Part shown: positions 21,542-30,235 of the stretch, in pieces
How positions within the stretch are numbered: position 1 is the stretch's first letter
Layout of the letters: each line of letters begins with the position of its first letter
NCBI GenBank assembly: GCA_018000295.1
Contig: JAGNKE010000001.1
Coordinates: 124,001-188,000, forward strand
From: Alphaproteobacteria bacterium
Lineage (GTDB): Bacteria > Pseudomonadota > Alphaproteobacteria > Micavibrionales > Micavibrionaceae
Length of the DNA stretch: 64,000 nt
Direction: 5' to 3'
Program-made: the position numbers and the translations under genes
The notes under the pieces: model-generated
Told to the model about the DNA's origin: nothing
What the model saw: the letters and a program-made list of their open reading frames with translations, nothing else
The model's database searches: none

Positions 21542-23917
21542 TTGACACAAGAAACTATGCAACCCGACGAATCCTCCCCGGCCCATGAGAGGCCGGAAGA
21601 AAAACAACACCCGACAAAAACTGCCGGCCTGACAGACACAAAGGCACTGGGGCAGAAATTTCTCGCCTCTCTTAAATTTTCAACCTTACGTAAGCGTTCG
21701 TGGAGGACAAAAGCGTCCCTGTTCTTGGTTCTTGCTGCAATTATCAGCAGTTTTGCTACCTACGCGGCCCTGACCGAAACACCTCCCTTCGGCAACGATC
21801 CGCGGACCGTCATAACGCTTCTGAACATCGACCTGATCTTTTTACTCCTTCTTGTCGCCCTGATTGCCAAAAGGATCGTCGCCATCTGGAGCGGCCGGAA
21901 AAGGGGGATCGCCGGATCACACCTCCATGTACGTCTGGTTTATATCTTCAGTTTTCTGGCCGCCGTCCCGACCATCATCATGACCGTCTTTTCCGCGTTC
22001 TTTTTCCATTTTGGCGTCCAGACATGGTTCAGCGAGCATGTAAAAACTGCTATTAATGAATCTCTGGCCGTAGCCGAATCCTACCTTGAGGAACATCAAC
22101 AGGTTATCCGCGCCGACACCATGGCCATGGCCGCTGACCTGGACCGCCAGGCGGATATTTTTCTTGCCAAGCCAAAAGCTCTGGAAGCGATCATGGAAAC
22201 GCAGTCGCAGATCAGAAATCTGCCCGAGGCGATCATCTTCCAGAAAAACGGTCATGTAATAGCCCGCTCAAGCCTGACCATTTCGCTGGCCTTTGAAAAT
22301 GTACCCTCTTACGCCTTAAATGAAGCTGAACAAGGCGATGTCGTTCTGATGTTGGGTGAAAAAAAGGACCGCGTCAGAGCCTTGGTGAAATTGCAGAATT
22401 TTGAAGACTCTTATCTCTTTGTAGGCCGCATGGTCGACTCCAAAGTTCTTGCACACCTCTCTTCCACGGCGGCGGCGGTTGAGGATTACTCTGACCTTCA
22501 GGCTTCATACGCAGGCCTGCAGATTACGGTGACGATGCTGTTTGTGGTGGTGGGGCTTCTCATGCTTTTGGCCGCCATCTGGCTGAGCCTAGTTCTTGCT
22601 CGGGAGTTGGTTATGCCGATCAGCGAACTGATATCGACATCCGATCGTGTGCGTTCCGGTGACCTCACGGCCAGAGTGCCCGAAGAAAAAAGCTTCGAGG
22701 AGTTTGAATATCTGGCGAAGTCCTTTAACCGCATGACCCAGCAAATTCAGCAGCAGCGCGACGAATTGATTAGCGCCAACCGTCAGATTGACCTGCGTCG
22801 TCGCCTGACGGAAAGTGTGCTGAAAGGGGTTTCATCGGGCGTAATCGGCCTCGATGAGTCAGGAAATATTAATCTTTCCAACGCTTCGGCTGATTTACTG
22901 CTAAGCCAAAAATCAGATATCACTGGTCGTCACATTTTTGACGTGCTGCCGGAACTTAAAGACCTTCTGGAACGGGCTTACAGCCGGCCGGGGAAAATTA
23001 CGCAACAGGAAATTATCCTTGAAAGTCAGGAGAAAGAAGCTTCTGGTCGAAGAATTTTCCTTTTTCGTGCGAGTTTGGAACCCCTGGCCGAACAGCAGAA
23101 GGGGATCATCCTGACTTTCGATGACATAACAGAGTTCCAATCGGCACAAAGAAAAGCCGCGTGGTCCGATGTTGCCCGCCGCATCGCCCATGAGATCAAA
23201 AACCCCCTGACGCCCATTCAACTCTCCGCCGAGCGCCTAAAGCGTAAATATCTTGGGCAAATTCACGAAGACAAGGAGACTTTCACCACCTGTACAGAGA
23301 CAATCATTCGCCATGTCGAGGATATCGGTCGCATGGTTGATGAATTTTCCTCCTTCGCGCGTATGCCGGAGCCCAATTTAAAGGAAATGTCTCTGGTAAA
23401 GGAAATCCGTGATGCGCTGCTTCTTCCGCAGCAGGCGCACAGTGATATCAGAATTACAATTTCTGTAGAACCGTCATGCGAAAAAGTGCGGGTTGAGTTG
23501 GACGCCGTTCAGATCAGGCAGGTCATGAACAACCTCATCCAGAATTCCGTCGATTCGATCAGGACTAAACTTGAGTTAGACCCATCCAGACAGGCGGAAA
23601 TAAGAATTGTCATCGCCAGAAACACACCTGATGAAATATTCGTCGCTGTGACCGACAACGGCATGGGCCTCCCGTCCGGTGAAAGCCCCGAGAGATTGAC
23701 GGAGCCTTACGTAACTCATAAGACCAAAGGGACAGGCTTGGGGCTAGCCATCGTAAAAAAAATCATGGAAGATCATCGGGGAAGATTACTACTTACAGTC
23801 CCTGAAGAATTTAAAAAAATCAAAGGCTGGAGTGAACTCGGGGGCGCTACTTTAATCCTGACATTCCCGCTCAAGATCGAAACAACTCATCAAGCAATAA
23901 AACAGGAAGTGGCGTGA
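21542..23917 (+). CDS. ntrY: Nitrogen-regulation sensor histidine kinase NtrY
   Basis: Membrane sensor kinase of the NtrYX pair, linked in alphaproteobacteria to nitrogen metabolism, redox state and envelope functions. Its 791 residues contain four membrane helices (about 58-78, 92-110, 137-165 and 320-350), a HAMP domain, a PAS domain, a HisKA box with the phospho-acceptor His in ARRIAHEIKNPLTPIQLSAERL-type context, and an HATPase domain ending near GTGLGLAIVKKI. The TTG at 21542 and the ATG at 21557 are both possible starts. The end overlaps ntrX by 4 bases. Adjacent ntrBC and dusB, often found between ispDF and ntrY, are absent. Confidence 0.94.
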   Translation: MTQETMQPDESSPAHERPEEKQHPTKTAGLTDTKALGQKFLASLKFSTLRKRSWRTKASLFLVLAAIISSFATYAALTETPPFGNDPRTVITLLNIDLIFLLLLVALIAKRIVAIWSGRKRGIAGSHLHVRLVYIFSFLAAVPTIIMTVFSAFFFHFGVQTWFSEHVKTAINESLAVAESYLEEHQQVIRADTMAMAADLDRQADIFLAKPKALEAIMETQSQIRNLPEAIIFQKNGHVIARSSLTISLAFENVPSYALNEAEQGDVVLMLGEKKDRVRALVKLQNFEDSYLFVGRMVDSKVLAHLSSTAAAVEDYSDLQASYAGLQITVTMLFVVVGLLMLLAAIWLSLVLARELVMPISELISTSDRVRSGDLTARVPEEKSFEEFEYLAKSFNRMTQQIQQQRDELISANRQIDLRRRLTESVLKGVSSGVIGLDESGNINLSNASADLLLSQKSDITGRHIFDVLPELKDLLERAYSRPGKITQQEIILESQEKEASGRRIFLFRASLEPLAEQQKGIILTFDDITEFQSAQRKAAWSDVARRIAHEIKNPLTPIQLSAERLKRKYLGQIHEDKETFTTCTETIIRHVEDIGRMVDEFSSFARMPEPNLKEMSLVKEIRDALLLPQQAHSDIRITISVEPSCEKVRVELDAVQIRQVMNNLIQNSVDSIRTKLELDPSRQAEIRIVIARNTPDEIFVAVTDNGMGLPSGESPERLTEPYVTHKTKGTGLGLAIVKKIMEDHRGRLLLTVPEEFKKIKGWSELGGATLILTFPLKIETTHQAIKQEVA

Positions 23918-25347
23918 TCATGAAGGCGGATATACTGATTGTCGATGACGAAGAAGATATCAGAAACCTGATCAAGGGTATTCTGGAGGACGAAGGCTAC
24001 AAACCGCGTCTGGCTTCCAGTTCGAAAACAGCCTACGAAGCGGTAGCCGCAAAAGTGCCGGATATCATTATTCAGGATATCTGGCTGCAGGGCAGTACGG
24101 AGGACGGACTGAATATTCTTGAAAACGTTAAATCCAGACACCCTCACGTCGCCGTCATCATGATCAGCGGTCACGGAACGATAGAAACAGCCGTGTCGGC
24201 TATCAAGAAAGGCGCCTACGATTTCATTGAAAAGCCCTTCAAGGCCGACCGCCTCTTGGTCATGATCCGCCGCGCCATGGAGCATGTCGTTTTAAAGAAG
24301 GAAAATGAAAATCTGCGCCGCCGTGCCGAAACCATAGAGGATGAGATTGCCGGGAATTCACAGATAATTAAAAACCTTCAGACGGTTCTTGATCGTGTGG
24401 CTCCAACCAACAGCCGTGTATTGCTGAACGGGGAACCGGGAACAGGAAAAAATCTGGTAGCAAGGTATATACACAGCCTCTCGAAGCGATCGGATAAGCC
24501 CTTTATGGTGCTGAATTGCTCGACCCTGCACCCGGATCGGCTGGAGTGTGAACTGTTCGGCTCGGCCAGCGGCTACATGAACCAGCCAGAAAAACATGGG
24601 ATTTTGGATATCGCAAACGGGGGAACGCTACTTCTGGATGAAATTGCGGATCTCCCTGTAGAGATTCAGGGAAAACTTGTGCGGGTCTTACAAGAGGACG
24701 CCTTCCAGAGAATGGGGGCCAGCGAGAAGATAGCAATTGATGTGCGTTTTATCGCTTCGACCAGTCAGGATATAGAACAAAACATGATGCGAGGAAAATT
24801 TCGGCAGGACCTGTTTTACCGCTTAAACGTCGTACCCATAAACATGCCGCCCTTGCGTAAACGCCGACATGATATTCCAATGCTGGTAGACAGTTTGATG
24901 AAAACCCTGACGCGCCAGTCTGAATCTGCGCCGCCGCAGTTCAATAACCAGGCGCTGAGTGCCCTGCAAGCCTACGATTGGCCCGGAAATATCCGGCAGC
25001 TGAGAAATACCCTGGAATGGGTATTGATCATGGCCCGAAATCAAACAAAAGCTGAATTCGGGCTCGAAGATCTGCCCCCTGAGGTGAAGAGTTTGCCGTC
25101 TCTGGTAACAACAGGGGCTAACCCACAGGAATTCATCCACCTGACCTTGCGTGAGGCGCGGGAGGGGTTCGAGAAGGAATACCTGCAGGCGCAGATTCAG
25201 CGTTTTGGTGGAAACATATCAAAGACTGCGCAATTCGTAGGAATGGAGCGTTCGGCTTTGCACCGGAAAATGAAATCTCTTGGAATTTTTTCTGATGAAA
25301 AGTCAGAAGCTGAATCCGATTCCATAAAAAATCTGAAGAGAGCCTGA
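23914..25347 (+). CDS. ntrX: Nitrogen-assimilation response regulator NtrX
   Basis: Response regulator with REC (about 1-125, phospho-Asp in IQDIWLQG), AAA+ (Walker A GEPGTGKNLVARYIH; Walker B GGTLLLDEIADLP) and a Fis-type HTH ending SALHRKMKSLGIF. Length is 477 residues. The sigma-54-contacting GAFTGA loop is missing: the position reads GSASGYMNQPEKHG. That is known for alphaproteobacterial NtrX and means it probably does not activate sigma-54 promoters directly. Starts are GTG at 23914 or ATG at 23920, overlapping ntrY. Confidence 0.94.
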   Translation: MIMKADILIVDDEEDIRNLIKGILEDEGYKPRLASSSKTAYEAVAAKVPDIIIQDIWLQGSTEDGLNILENVKSRHPHVAVIMISGHGTIETAVSAIKKGAYDFIEKPFKADRLLVMIRRAMEHVVLKKENENLRRRAETIEDEIAGNSQIIKNLQTVLDRVAPTNSRVLLNGEPGTGKNLVARYIHSLSKRSDKPFMVLNCSTLHPDRLECELFGSASGYMNQPEKHGILDIANGGTLLLDEIADLPVEIQGKLVRVLQEDAFQRMGASEKIAIDVRFIASTSQDIEQNMMRGKFRQDLFYRLNVVPINMPPLRKRRHDIPMLVDSLMKTLTRQSESAPPQFNNQALSALQAYDWPGNIRQLRNTLEWVLIMARNQTKAEFGLEDLPPEVKSLPSLVTTGANPQEFIHLTLREAREGFEKEYLQAQIQRFGGNISKTAQFVGMERSALHRKMKSLGIFSDEKSEAESDSIKNLKRA

Positions 25348-25350
25348 GTG

Positions 25351-26163
25351 ATGAATCTAGGCGTCTTTGATTCCGGATTGGGCGGACTTCTCATCGCTAA
25401 GTCCATCCGTGCACAAATGCCAAATATTGATATGATTTACTATGGAGATACGCTCCACTTGCCGTACGGCAACCGTTCGGCGGAAGCCATATACGAATAT
25501 TCCCGACGCGCCATGGAGTATTTGTTCATTCAGGATTGCCGCCTGATTATCGTCGCCTGCAATACCGTCAGCGCGACAGCCTTAAGAAGACTCCAGCAGA
25601 AATACCTCCCGTCATCTCCGTGGCCCAAAAGAAGAATACTGGGCGTGGTGGTCCCGACGCTCGAAGAGGCAATAGAGAAAGGCCATAAGAAAATTGGTCT
25701 TTTAGGCACCCACCACACGGTCAACTCAAATGTCTACAGTCAGGAACTCCAAAAGCTGAATCCGGACATTCAGATCGTCCAAAACGCCGCTCCTTTGCTC
25801 GTGCCTATGGTCGAAAACGATGGCATCCGATGGATTGATCCTGTCCTGAAACATTATTTAGCGCCCCTTATTGAATCCGGAAGTGAGTGTCTTATTTTAG
25901 GCTGCACCCATTATTCGCTTCTGAAGGACAAAATCACCACGATTGCGGGCAGAGACATAACGTTGCTATCGCAGGACGAAATCATTCCCCGAAAACTAGC
26001 CAGCTATCTTGAAAGACACCCGGAAATCGCCAAGGACATTGGCCGCTCTGGAAAAAGCAGGTTCCTAGTCAGTGACCTGACACAAAATTACAAAGATTCC
26101 GCCATCAGCCTCTACGGACGGTATATAGAAATTGAAAAAACCACCTCGGGAGAGATATTGTGA
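25351..26163 (+). CDS. murI: Glutamate racemase
   Basis: Supplies D-glutamate for peptidoglycan. The 270-residue protein has the two-cysteine mechanism signatures: the N-terminal FDSGLGG and YYGDTLHLPYGNRS, the first catalytic Cys in IVACNTVSATA and the second in ILGCTHYSLL. The ATG at 25351 directly follows a GTG at 25348 that could also serve; both are immediately after the ntrX stop. Its end overlaps the next gene by 4 bases (GTGA), indicating one transcriptional unit with ntrYX. Confidence 0.94.
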   Translation: MNLGVFDSGLGGLLIAKSIRAQMPNIDMIYYGDTLHLPYGNRSAEAIYEYSRRAMEYLFIQDCRLIIVACNTVSATALRRLQQKYLPSSPWPKRRILGVVVPTLEEAIEKGHKKIGLLGTHHTVNSNVYSQELQKLNPDIQIVQNAAPLLVPMVENDGIRWIDPVLKHYLAPLIESGSECLILGCTHYSLLKDKITTIAGRDITLLSQDEIIPRKLASYLERHPEIAKDIGRSGKSRFLVSDLTQNYKDSAISLYGRYIEIEKTTSGEIL

Positions 26164-26825
26164 GCGCAAAGATTAGGCACCCGGAAGCTGTATTTTTCGA
26201 CTGGGACGGAACTTTGGTGGACAGCTACGGATTTCTGAACGATGCACACTCGTACGTTTTAGGAGAATTAGGCTTCCCCCCCTTCATACAGGACGAATTC
26301 AAGGAGTATTTCGGCAAACCTCGGGAAATTCTCTACACCACAATTTACAAACACCTTTCTGAGGAAGCGAAGGTTCTCTTCGAAAAATACGTGAATGAAA
26401 ACACTGATAAATTGAAGTATATGCCCGCAGCAGATTTAATTTTAAATCTGCTAAAAGAAAGAAGGACTGTAATGGGGGTGGTGAGCAACAAGAAAGGCTC
26501 CATCGTGCGTCGGGAAATAGAAAATTACGGCTGGTCCTCTAATTTTTCAGTCGTCGTCGCCGCGGGGGAGTCCGCAGCCGACAAGCCCTCCGGAGAGCCT
26601 CTTCTAAAAGCCCTTAGCCTGACAAACCTTAGGGATAAAAGACAATCCGCCTGGTACGTAGGTGATACGGAGATAGACATGAAATGCGCGCAGGAAGCGC
26701 GTTGCCCCGCCGTATTACTCACAGCAGGCGAGGATATGTCAGCAACAAAAAGGGAATACAATCCTATTTTGTCTCTAAAAAATTGTCAGGAACTTTACGA
26801 GTTTTTGGTTGCATTGAACGCATAA
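26160..26825 (+). CDS. HAD-superfamily phosphatase (phosphoglycolate-phosphatase-like)
   Basis: A 221-residue HAD hydrolase. Motif I is FFDWDGTLVDS (nucleophile and acid Asp), motif II lies in VVSNKKGSI and motif IV is YVGDTEIDMKCAQEA. An inserted helical cap between motifs I and II resembles Gph/PGP enzymes. Substrate cannot be named; small phosphosugars or phosphoglycolate are the usual ones. The GTG start overlaps the murI stop by 4 bases. Confidence 0.85.
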   Translation: MSAKIRHPEAVFFDWDGTLVDSYGFLNDAHSYVLGELGFPPFIQDEFKEYFGKPREILYTTIYKHLSEEAKVLFEKYVNENTDKLKYMPAADLILNLLKERRTVMGVVSNKKGSIVRREIENYGWSSNFSVVVAAGESAADKPSGEPLLKALSLTNLRDKRQSAWYVGDTEIDMKCAQEARCPAVLLTAGEDMSATKREYNPILSLKNCQELYEFLVALNA

Positions 26826-26921
26826 TTCGCTAAAAACTAGGACGAAGGCTATTCTTTGAAAAAAGATAACGTCCTGATACTAAAGTAGAAAAACAAGTGC
26901 CATAAAAAAAAGGAAAAGAGC

Positions 26922-27173
26922 ATGTCAGAAAAAATTCAGAACGTTCAGGATGTCTTTCTGAATAAAATCCGAAAGGAAAAAATGGCCGTCACTGTTTTCT
27001 TGGTCAACGGCGTGAAGCTCCAGGGCATTGTCACCTGGTTCGATAATTTCTGTATCCTCCTGCGCCGCGATTCGCATATCCAGTTGATCTACAAACACGC
27101 TGTGTCCACCATCATGCCCGGCGGACCTTTGAGCCTTAAGGACGGCGAGGACGGAAAAGATTCCGACGATTAG
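26922..27173 (+). CDS. hfq: RNA chaperone Hfq
   Basis: Hexameric Sm-like RNA chaperone that pairs small RNAs with mRNAs. The 83 residues contain Sm1 ([23 protein letters not shown]) and Sm2 ([12 protein letters not shown]), with the proximal-face QDVFLN (family QD.FLN). AAGGAAAAGAG precedes the ATG. The C-terminal tail is short and acidic. The order hfq-hflX is typical across proteobacteria. A weak promoter (TTGAAA at 26856, 16-base spacer) may lie upstream. Confidence 0.97.
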   Translation: MSEKIQNVQDVFLNKIRKEKMAVTVFLVNGVKLQGIVTWFDNFCILLRRDSHIQLIYKHAVSTIMPGGPLSLKDGEDGKDSDD

Positions 27174-27197
27174 TATGGACTTCCCTCGGCAGGTGCT

Positions 27198-28565
27198 TTG
27201 AGCAACACAGACAAGCTGAAGAGTAAAAAAGGCAAGGCGGACTCCGGTGATCAAACAGCGGAAACCGCCTATATTGTCCAACCCTTCACTACGGCCAAAC
27301 CGCCGACCCGGGCAACCGAAGATATCATTGAGGAGGCCGAAGGTTTGGCCCGCGCCATTTGGCTGAAAGTGCTGAAAACACGCATCGCCAAAGTCCAGAA
27401 AATCAATCCGGCCAGCTATATCGGCAAGGGAACGGTTGAGGACATTGCGCACGATATCGAGGAATTGCAACCCTCTGTAGTCATTGTAAATCAGGCGCTT
27501 TCCCCTGTGCAGCAAAGAAATCTGGAAACCTCCTGGAAAGCCAAGGTCATCGACCGCACAGGGCTGATCCTTGAGATTTTCGGCGAACGCGCCCGCACGA
27601 AGGAAGGGCGTTTGCAGGTCGAACTCGCCGCCCTAGAATATCAGCGTTCGCGCCTTGTGCGCTCATGGACTCACCTTGAGAGGCAGCGTGGCGGCGCAGG
27701 GTTCATGGGCGGACCCGGAGAAACACAGATCGAGCTTGACCGACGTCTGATTTCCGACCGCATCACAAAGCTAAAGAAGGAATTGGAGAATGTCCGCCGC
27801 ACCCGCGACCTCGGACGCAAAAGCCGCGAGCGTGTTCCGTACCCGATCGTCTCTCTCGTAGGCTACACGAACGCCGGAAAATCAACCTTGTTTAACACAC
27901 TCACTAACGCCGGAGTATTCGCAAAAGATTTACTTTTCGCCACGCTCGACCCCACCATGCGCCGCCTCAAGCTGCCAACCAAGCAGGAAGTGATCCTCGC
28001 CGACACCGTGGGCTTTATCTCCGATCTGCCGACACATCTGGTTGAATCCTTCCGTGCAACATTGGAGCAAATCACGAGCGCTGACGTAATCCTGCACGTC
28101 ATCGACGTTTCTCGACCGGATTACAGGCAGCAGCGCGAAGATGTCGTAGCCATACTCAAAGACCTTGAGGTCGATTATGAAACCGACACACGCATTATCG
28201 AAGTATATAACAAAATCGACAAGCTCTCCGGGGATAGGCTCTCGGATTTCAAGCGCCTAACCTCTTTCGGGAAAACAAGGTCTGTACCTCTCTCGGCGCT
28301 GAAGGGGGAGGGAAAGGAAAGTCTATTAAATGAAATTTCAAAATTAACAGGAGCGGGAAGGGGAGAAATCATCTTCAAACTCCGGCCCGAGGACGGAAGG
28401 GCGCTCGCATGGCTTTACGCGCACGGAGAGGTTTTGCAAAAAAAGGTAACGGAAAAAGAAATAAGAATAAAAGTACGCCTGCACGACTCGGATCGAGAAA
28501 AATTCTCAGCGCAGTTTAATTACAAACCCTCTGGGTCAAGACAAAGAACAAAGACAAAGACCTAA
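27198..28565 (+). CDS. hflX: Ribosome-associated GTPase HflX
   Basis: Heat-shock ribosome-splitting GTPase. In 455 residues it shows the HflX N-terminal domain with a glycine-rich linker (GGAGFMGGPGETQIELDRR), then the G domain: G1 GYTNAGKSTLFN, G3 DTVGF, G4 NKID. The start is TTG at 27198, 25 bases after hfq, with no stronger ATG. The protein has a basic C-terminus. It converges on gltD with a 12-base gap. Confidence 0.95.
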   Translation: MSNTDKLKSKKGKADSGDQTAETAYIVQPFTTAKPPTRATEDIIEEAEGLARAIWLKVLKTRIAKVQKINPASYIGKGTVEDIAHDIEELQPSVVIVNQALSPVQQRNLETSWKAKVIDRTGLILEIFGERARTKEGRLQVELAALEYQRSRLVRSWTHLERQRGGAGFMGGPGETQIELDRRLISDRITKLKKELENVRRTRDLGRKSRERVPYPIVSLVGYTNAGKSTLFNTLTNAGVFAKDLLFATLDPTMRRLKLPTKQEVILADTVGFISDLPTHLVESFRATLEQITSADVILHVIDVSRPDYRQQREDVVAILKDLEVDYETDTRIIEVYNKIDKLSGDRLSDFKRLTSFGKTRSVPLSALKGEGKESLLNEISKLTGAGRGEIIFKLRPEDGRALAWLYAHGEVLQKKVTEKEIRIKVRLHDSDREKFSAQFNYKPSGSRQRTKTKT

Positions 28566-28577
28566 AAATTCATGGCG

Positions 28578-30221
28578 TTAGGGGTCGTAAGTCTGAAGCT
28601 CAATATGATCCTGTTTGTATTTAAGCTTAATGCGCTCAGGATAGCGGAGAGCATCGTGCAAAAATTTTGCAGCATCCTTCCCGTCCCGTAAGCCCTGTAC
28701 GACGAGGGACGGCCCGCGAACGATATCCCCTGCAGCGACAACCAGAGCGCTGTCGTCCCCGTAGTGAACGCGGCCGACGATCCCCGTACCCGGTGGATAA
28801 GGATCGGGATGGTGAACGGGATTAACGGCAAGCGTCCCGTCTGGCTTCAAGGGCATTTCAGGAATGTTGAAAAGGGAAGGCAAATCTTCAGGCTCAAACC
28901 CGACCGCACTGATCACAAGATCGGCTTCGATCACTTCGTCTCCTCCGGGAACTTCAACAAGCTTGCCATCGACCATCTGTGTTTTGGCAACCGTAACCCT
29001 ATAAGAATTGTCGGAAACTCTTTCCATGGCCTTGGCCTTGGAATAATAACGGATCCGGTCGTCGTCCTGAAACTCCCTGAGAGCATAGCCAAGATCTTTG
29101 TCATTGGCCTTAACGTCGTCCGGGCCTCTATAATAAAGCCCTATGACTTCTGCGGCGCCTTGTCTCTTAGCCGTACGCATACAATCGATCCACGTATCGC
29201 CGCCGCCCACAACGACAACTCTTTTGCCCTTGCCGTTTAGCCACCCGGGATTACCCTCATCGTCAGAATACCCGGGAACTTTTGAGCCCTCAGATACACG
29301 GTCTTGCGTGGAAAGATAATCAATGGCCGGAAGCACTTCGGAGGCGGCATCCCCCTCCATCCGGGCACTTTTCGAACGGTAAGTGCCGGTAGCGATAACG
29401 ATGGCATCAAACTCGCGAACAAGATCGGCAAACGGAATATGCTTATGATCGTCATGAGCATCCCCTTCGCCGCATTGTCCGATAGACATGCGCGTATGAA
29501 TAACGACGTTCGGGGCTGCATCCAAACGCTGGAAATTTCTGTCGACAACCTCCTTGGGCATTTTGAAGGCGGGAATACCGTAACGCAAAAGCCCACCGGG
29601 CTGTTCGCTACGTTCAAAAATCTCGACCTGATACCCCACATCGGCCAAGGCAGCGGACGCCGCGAAACCAGCGGGTCCGCTGCCGATCACGGCCACTTTG
29701 AATTCGTTGTTCAGGTCTCGCGGGTTGATAGGTGGAACAAGTCCATATTTCCAAGCGGTATCAGATAGAAATCGCTCGATATTTCCAATCGAAACGGCGC
29801 CCCAGTCGGATTGGTACAAAACGCAAGCACCCTCACACAAAGCGGCCTTGGGGCAGACAAATCCGGTTGCATCTGGCATCGGGTTAGTACGGTAGACCTG
29901 ATCGATGGCAAGCTCAATCTGCCCTTGAGCAAGCTTCTGCAGCCAGTCAGGTATATTATTGTTAAGAGGGCAGCCGGATAGCTTTACAGGCGTACCGATA
30001 GAGCAAAACGGGGTCGCGCACTGACCGCAACGTCCCGCCTGCTTCATGGCGATCTGGGTATCATAGAGAGTATCTACGGGCACAAAACTTTGGCGCGCCT
30101 CGGTTGCAGAAATAGTGAGAGGGTTCTCGCGGTTAACATCAGGAAAAGCTACAAGCTTCTGGGCTTGCCTCACAAGGTCTCTTAACTCTCCTATATCGCT
30201 TACTTTATTGTCCTGCGTCAT
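28578..30221 (-). CDS. gltD: Glutamate synthase (NADPH) small subunit
   Basis: Electron-input subunit of glutamate synthase. The 547-residue protein carries the N-terminal iron-sulfur cysteines (CGQCATPFCSIG, SGCPLNNNIP, CPKAALCEGACV), an FAD motif (VIGSGPAGFAASAAL), and an NADPH motif (VVVGGGDTWIDCMRTAKRQG). It is longer than the roughly 480 residues of many GltD. The start is 14 bases after gltB, so the two form one operon. It converges on hflX. Confidence 0.96.
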   Translation of the reverse strand: MTQDNKVSDIGELRDLVRQAQKLVAFPDVNRENPLTISATEARQSFVPVDTLYDTQIAMKQAGRCGQCATPFCSIGTPVKLSGCPLNNNIPDWLQKLAQGQIELAIDQVYRTNPMPDATGFVCPKAALCEGACVLYQSDWGAVSIGNIERFLSDTAWKYGLVPPINPRDLNNEFKVAVIGSGPAGFAASAALADVGYQVEIFERSEQPGGLLRYGIPAFKMPKEVVDRNFQRLDAAPNVVIHTRMSIGQCGEGDAHDDHKHIPFADLVREFDAIVIATGTYRSKSARMEGDAASEVLPAIDYLSTQDRVSEGSKVPGYSDDEGNPGWLNGKGKRVVVVGGGDTWIDCMRTAKRQGAAEVIGLYYRGPDDVKANDKDLGYALREFQDDDRIRYYSKAKAMERVSDNSYRVTVAKTQMVDGKLVEVPGGDEVIEADLVISAVGFEPEDLPSLFNIPEMPLKPDGTLAVNPVHHPDPYPPGTGIVGRVHYGDDSALVVAAGDIVRGPSLVVQGLRDGKDAAKFLHDALRYPERIKLKYKQDHIELQTYDP

Positions 30222-30235
30222 ATTGATCCCCTTTA

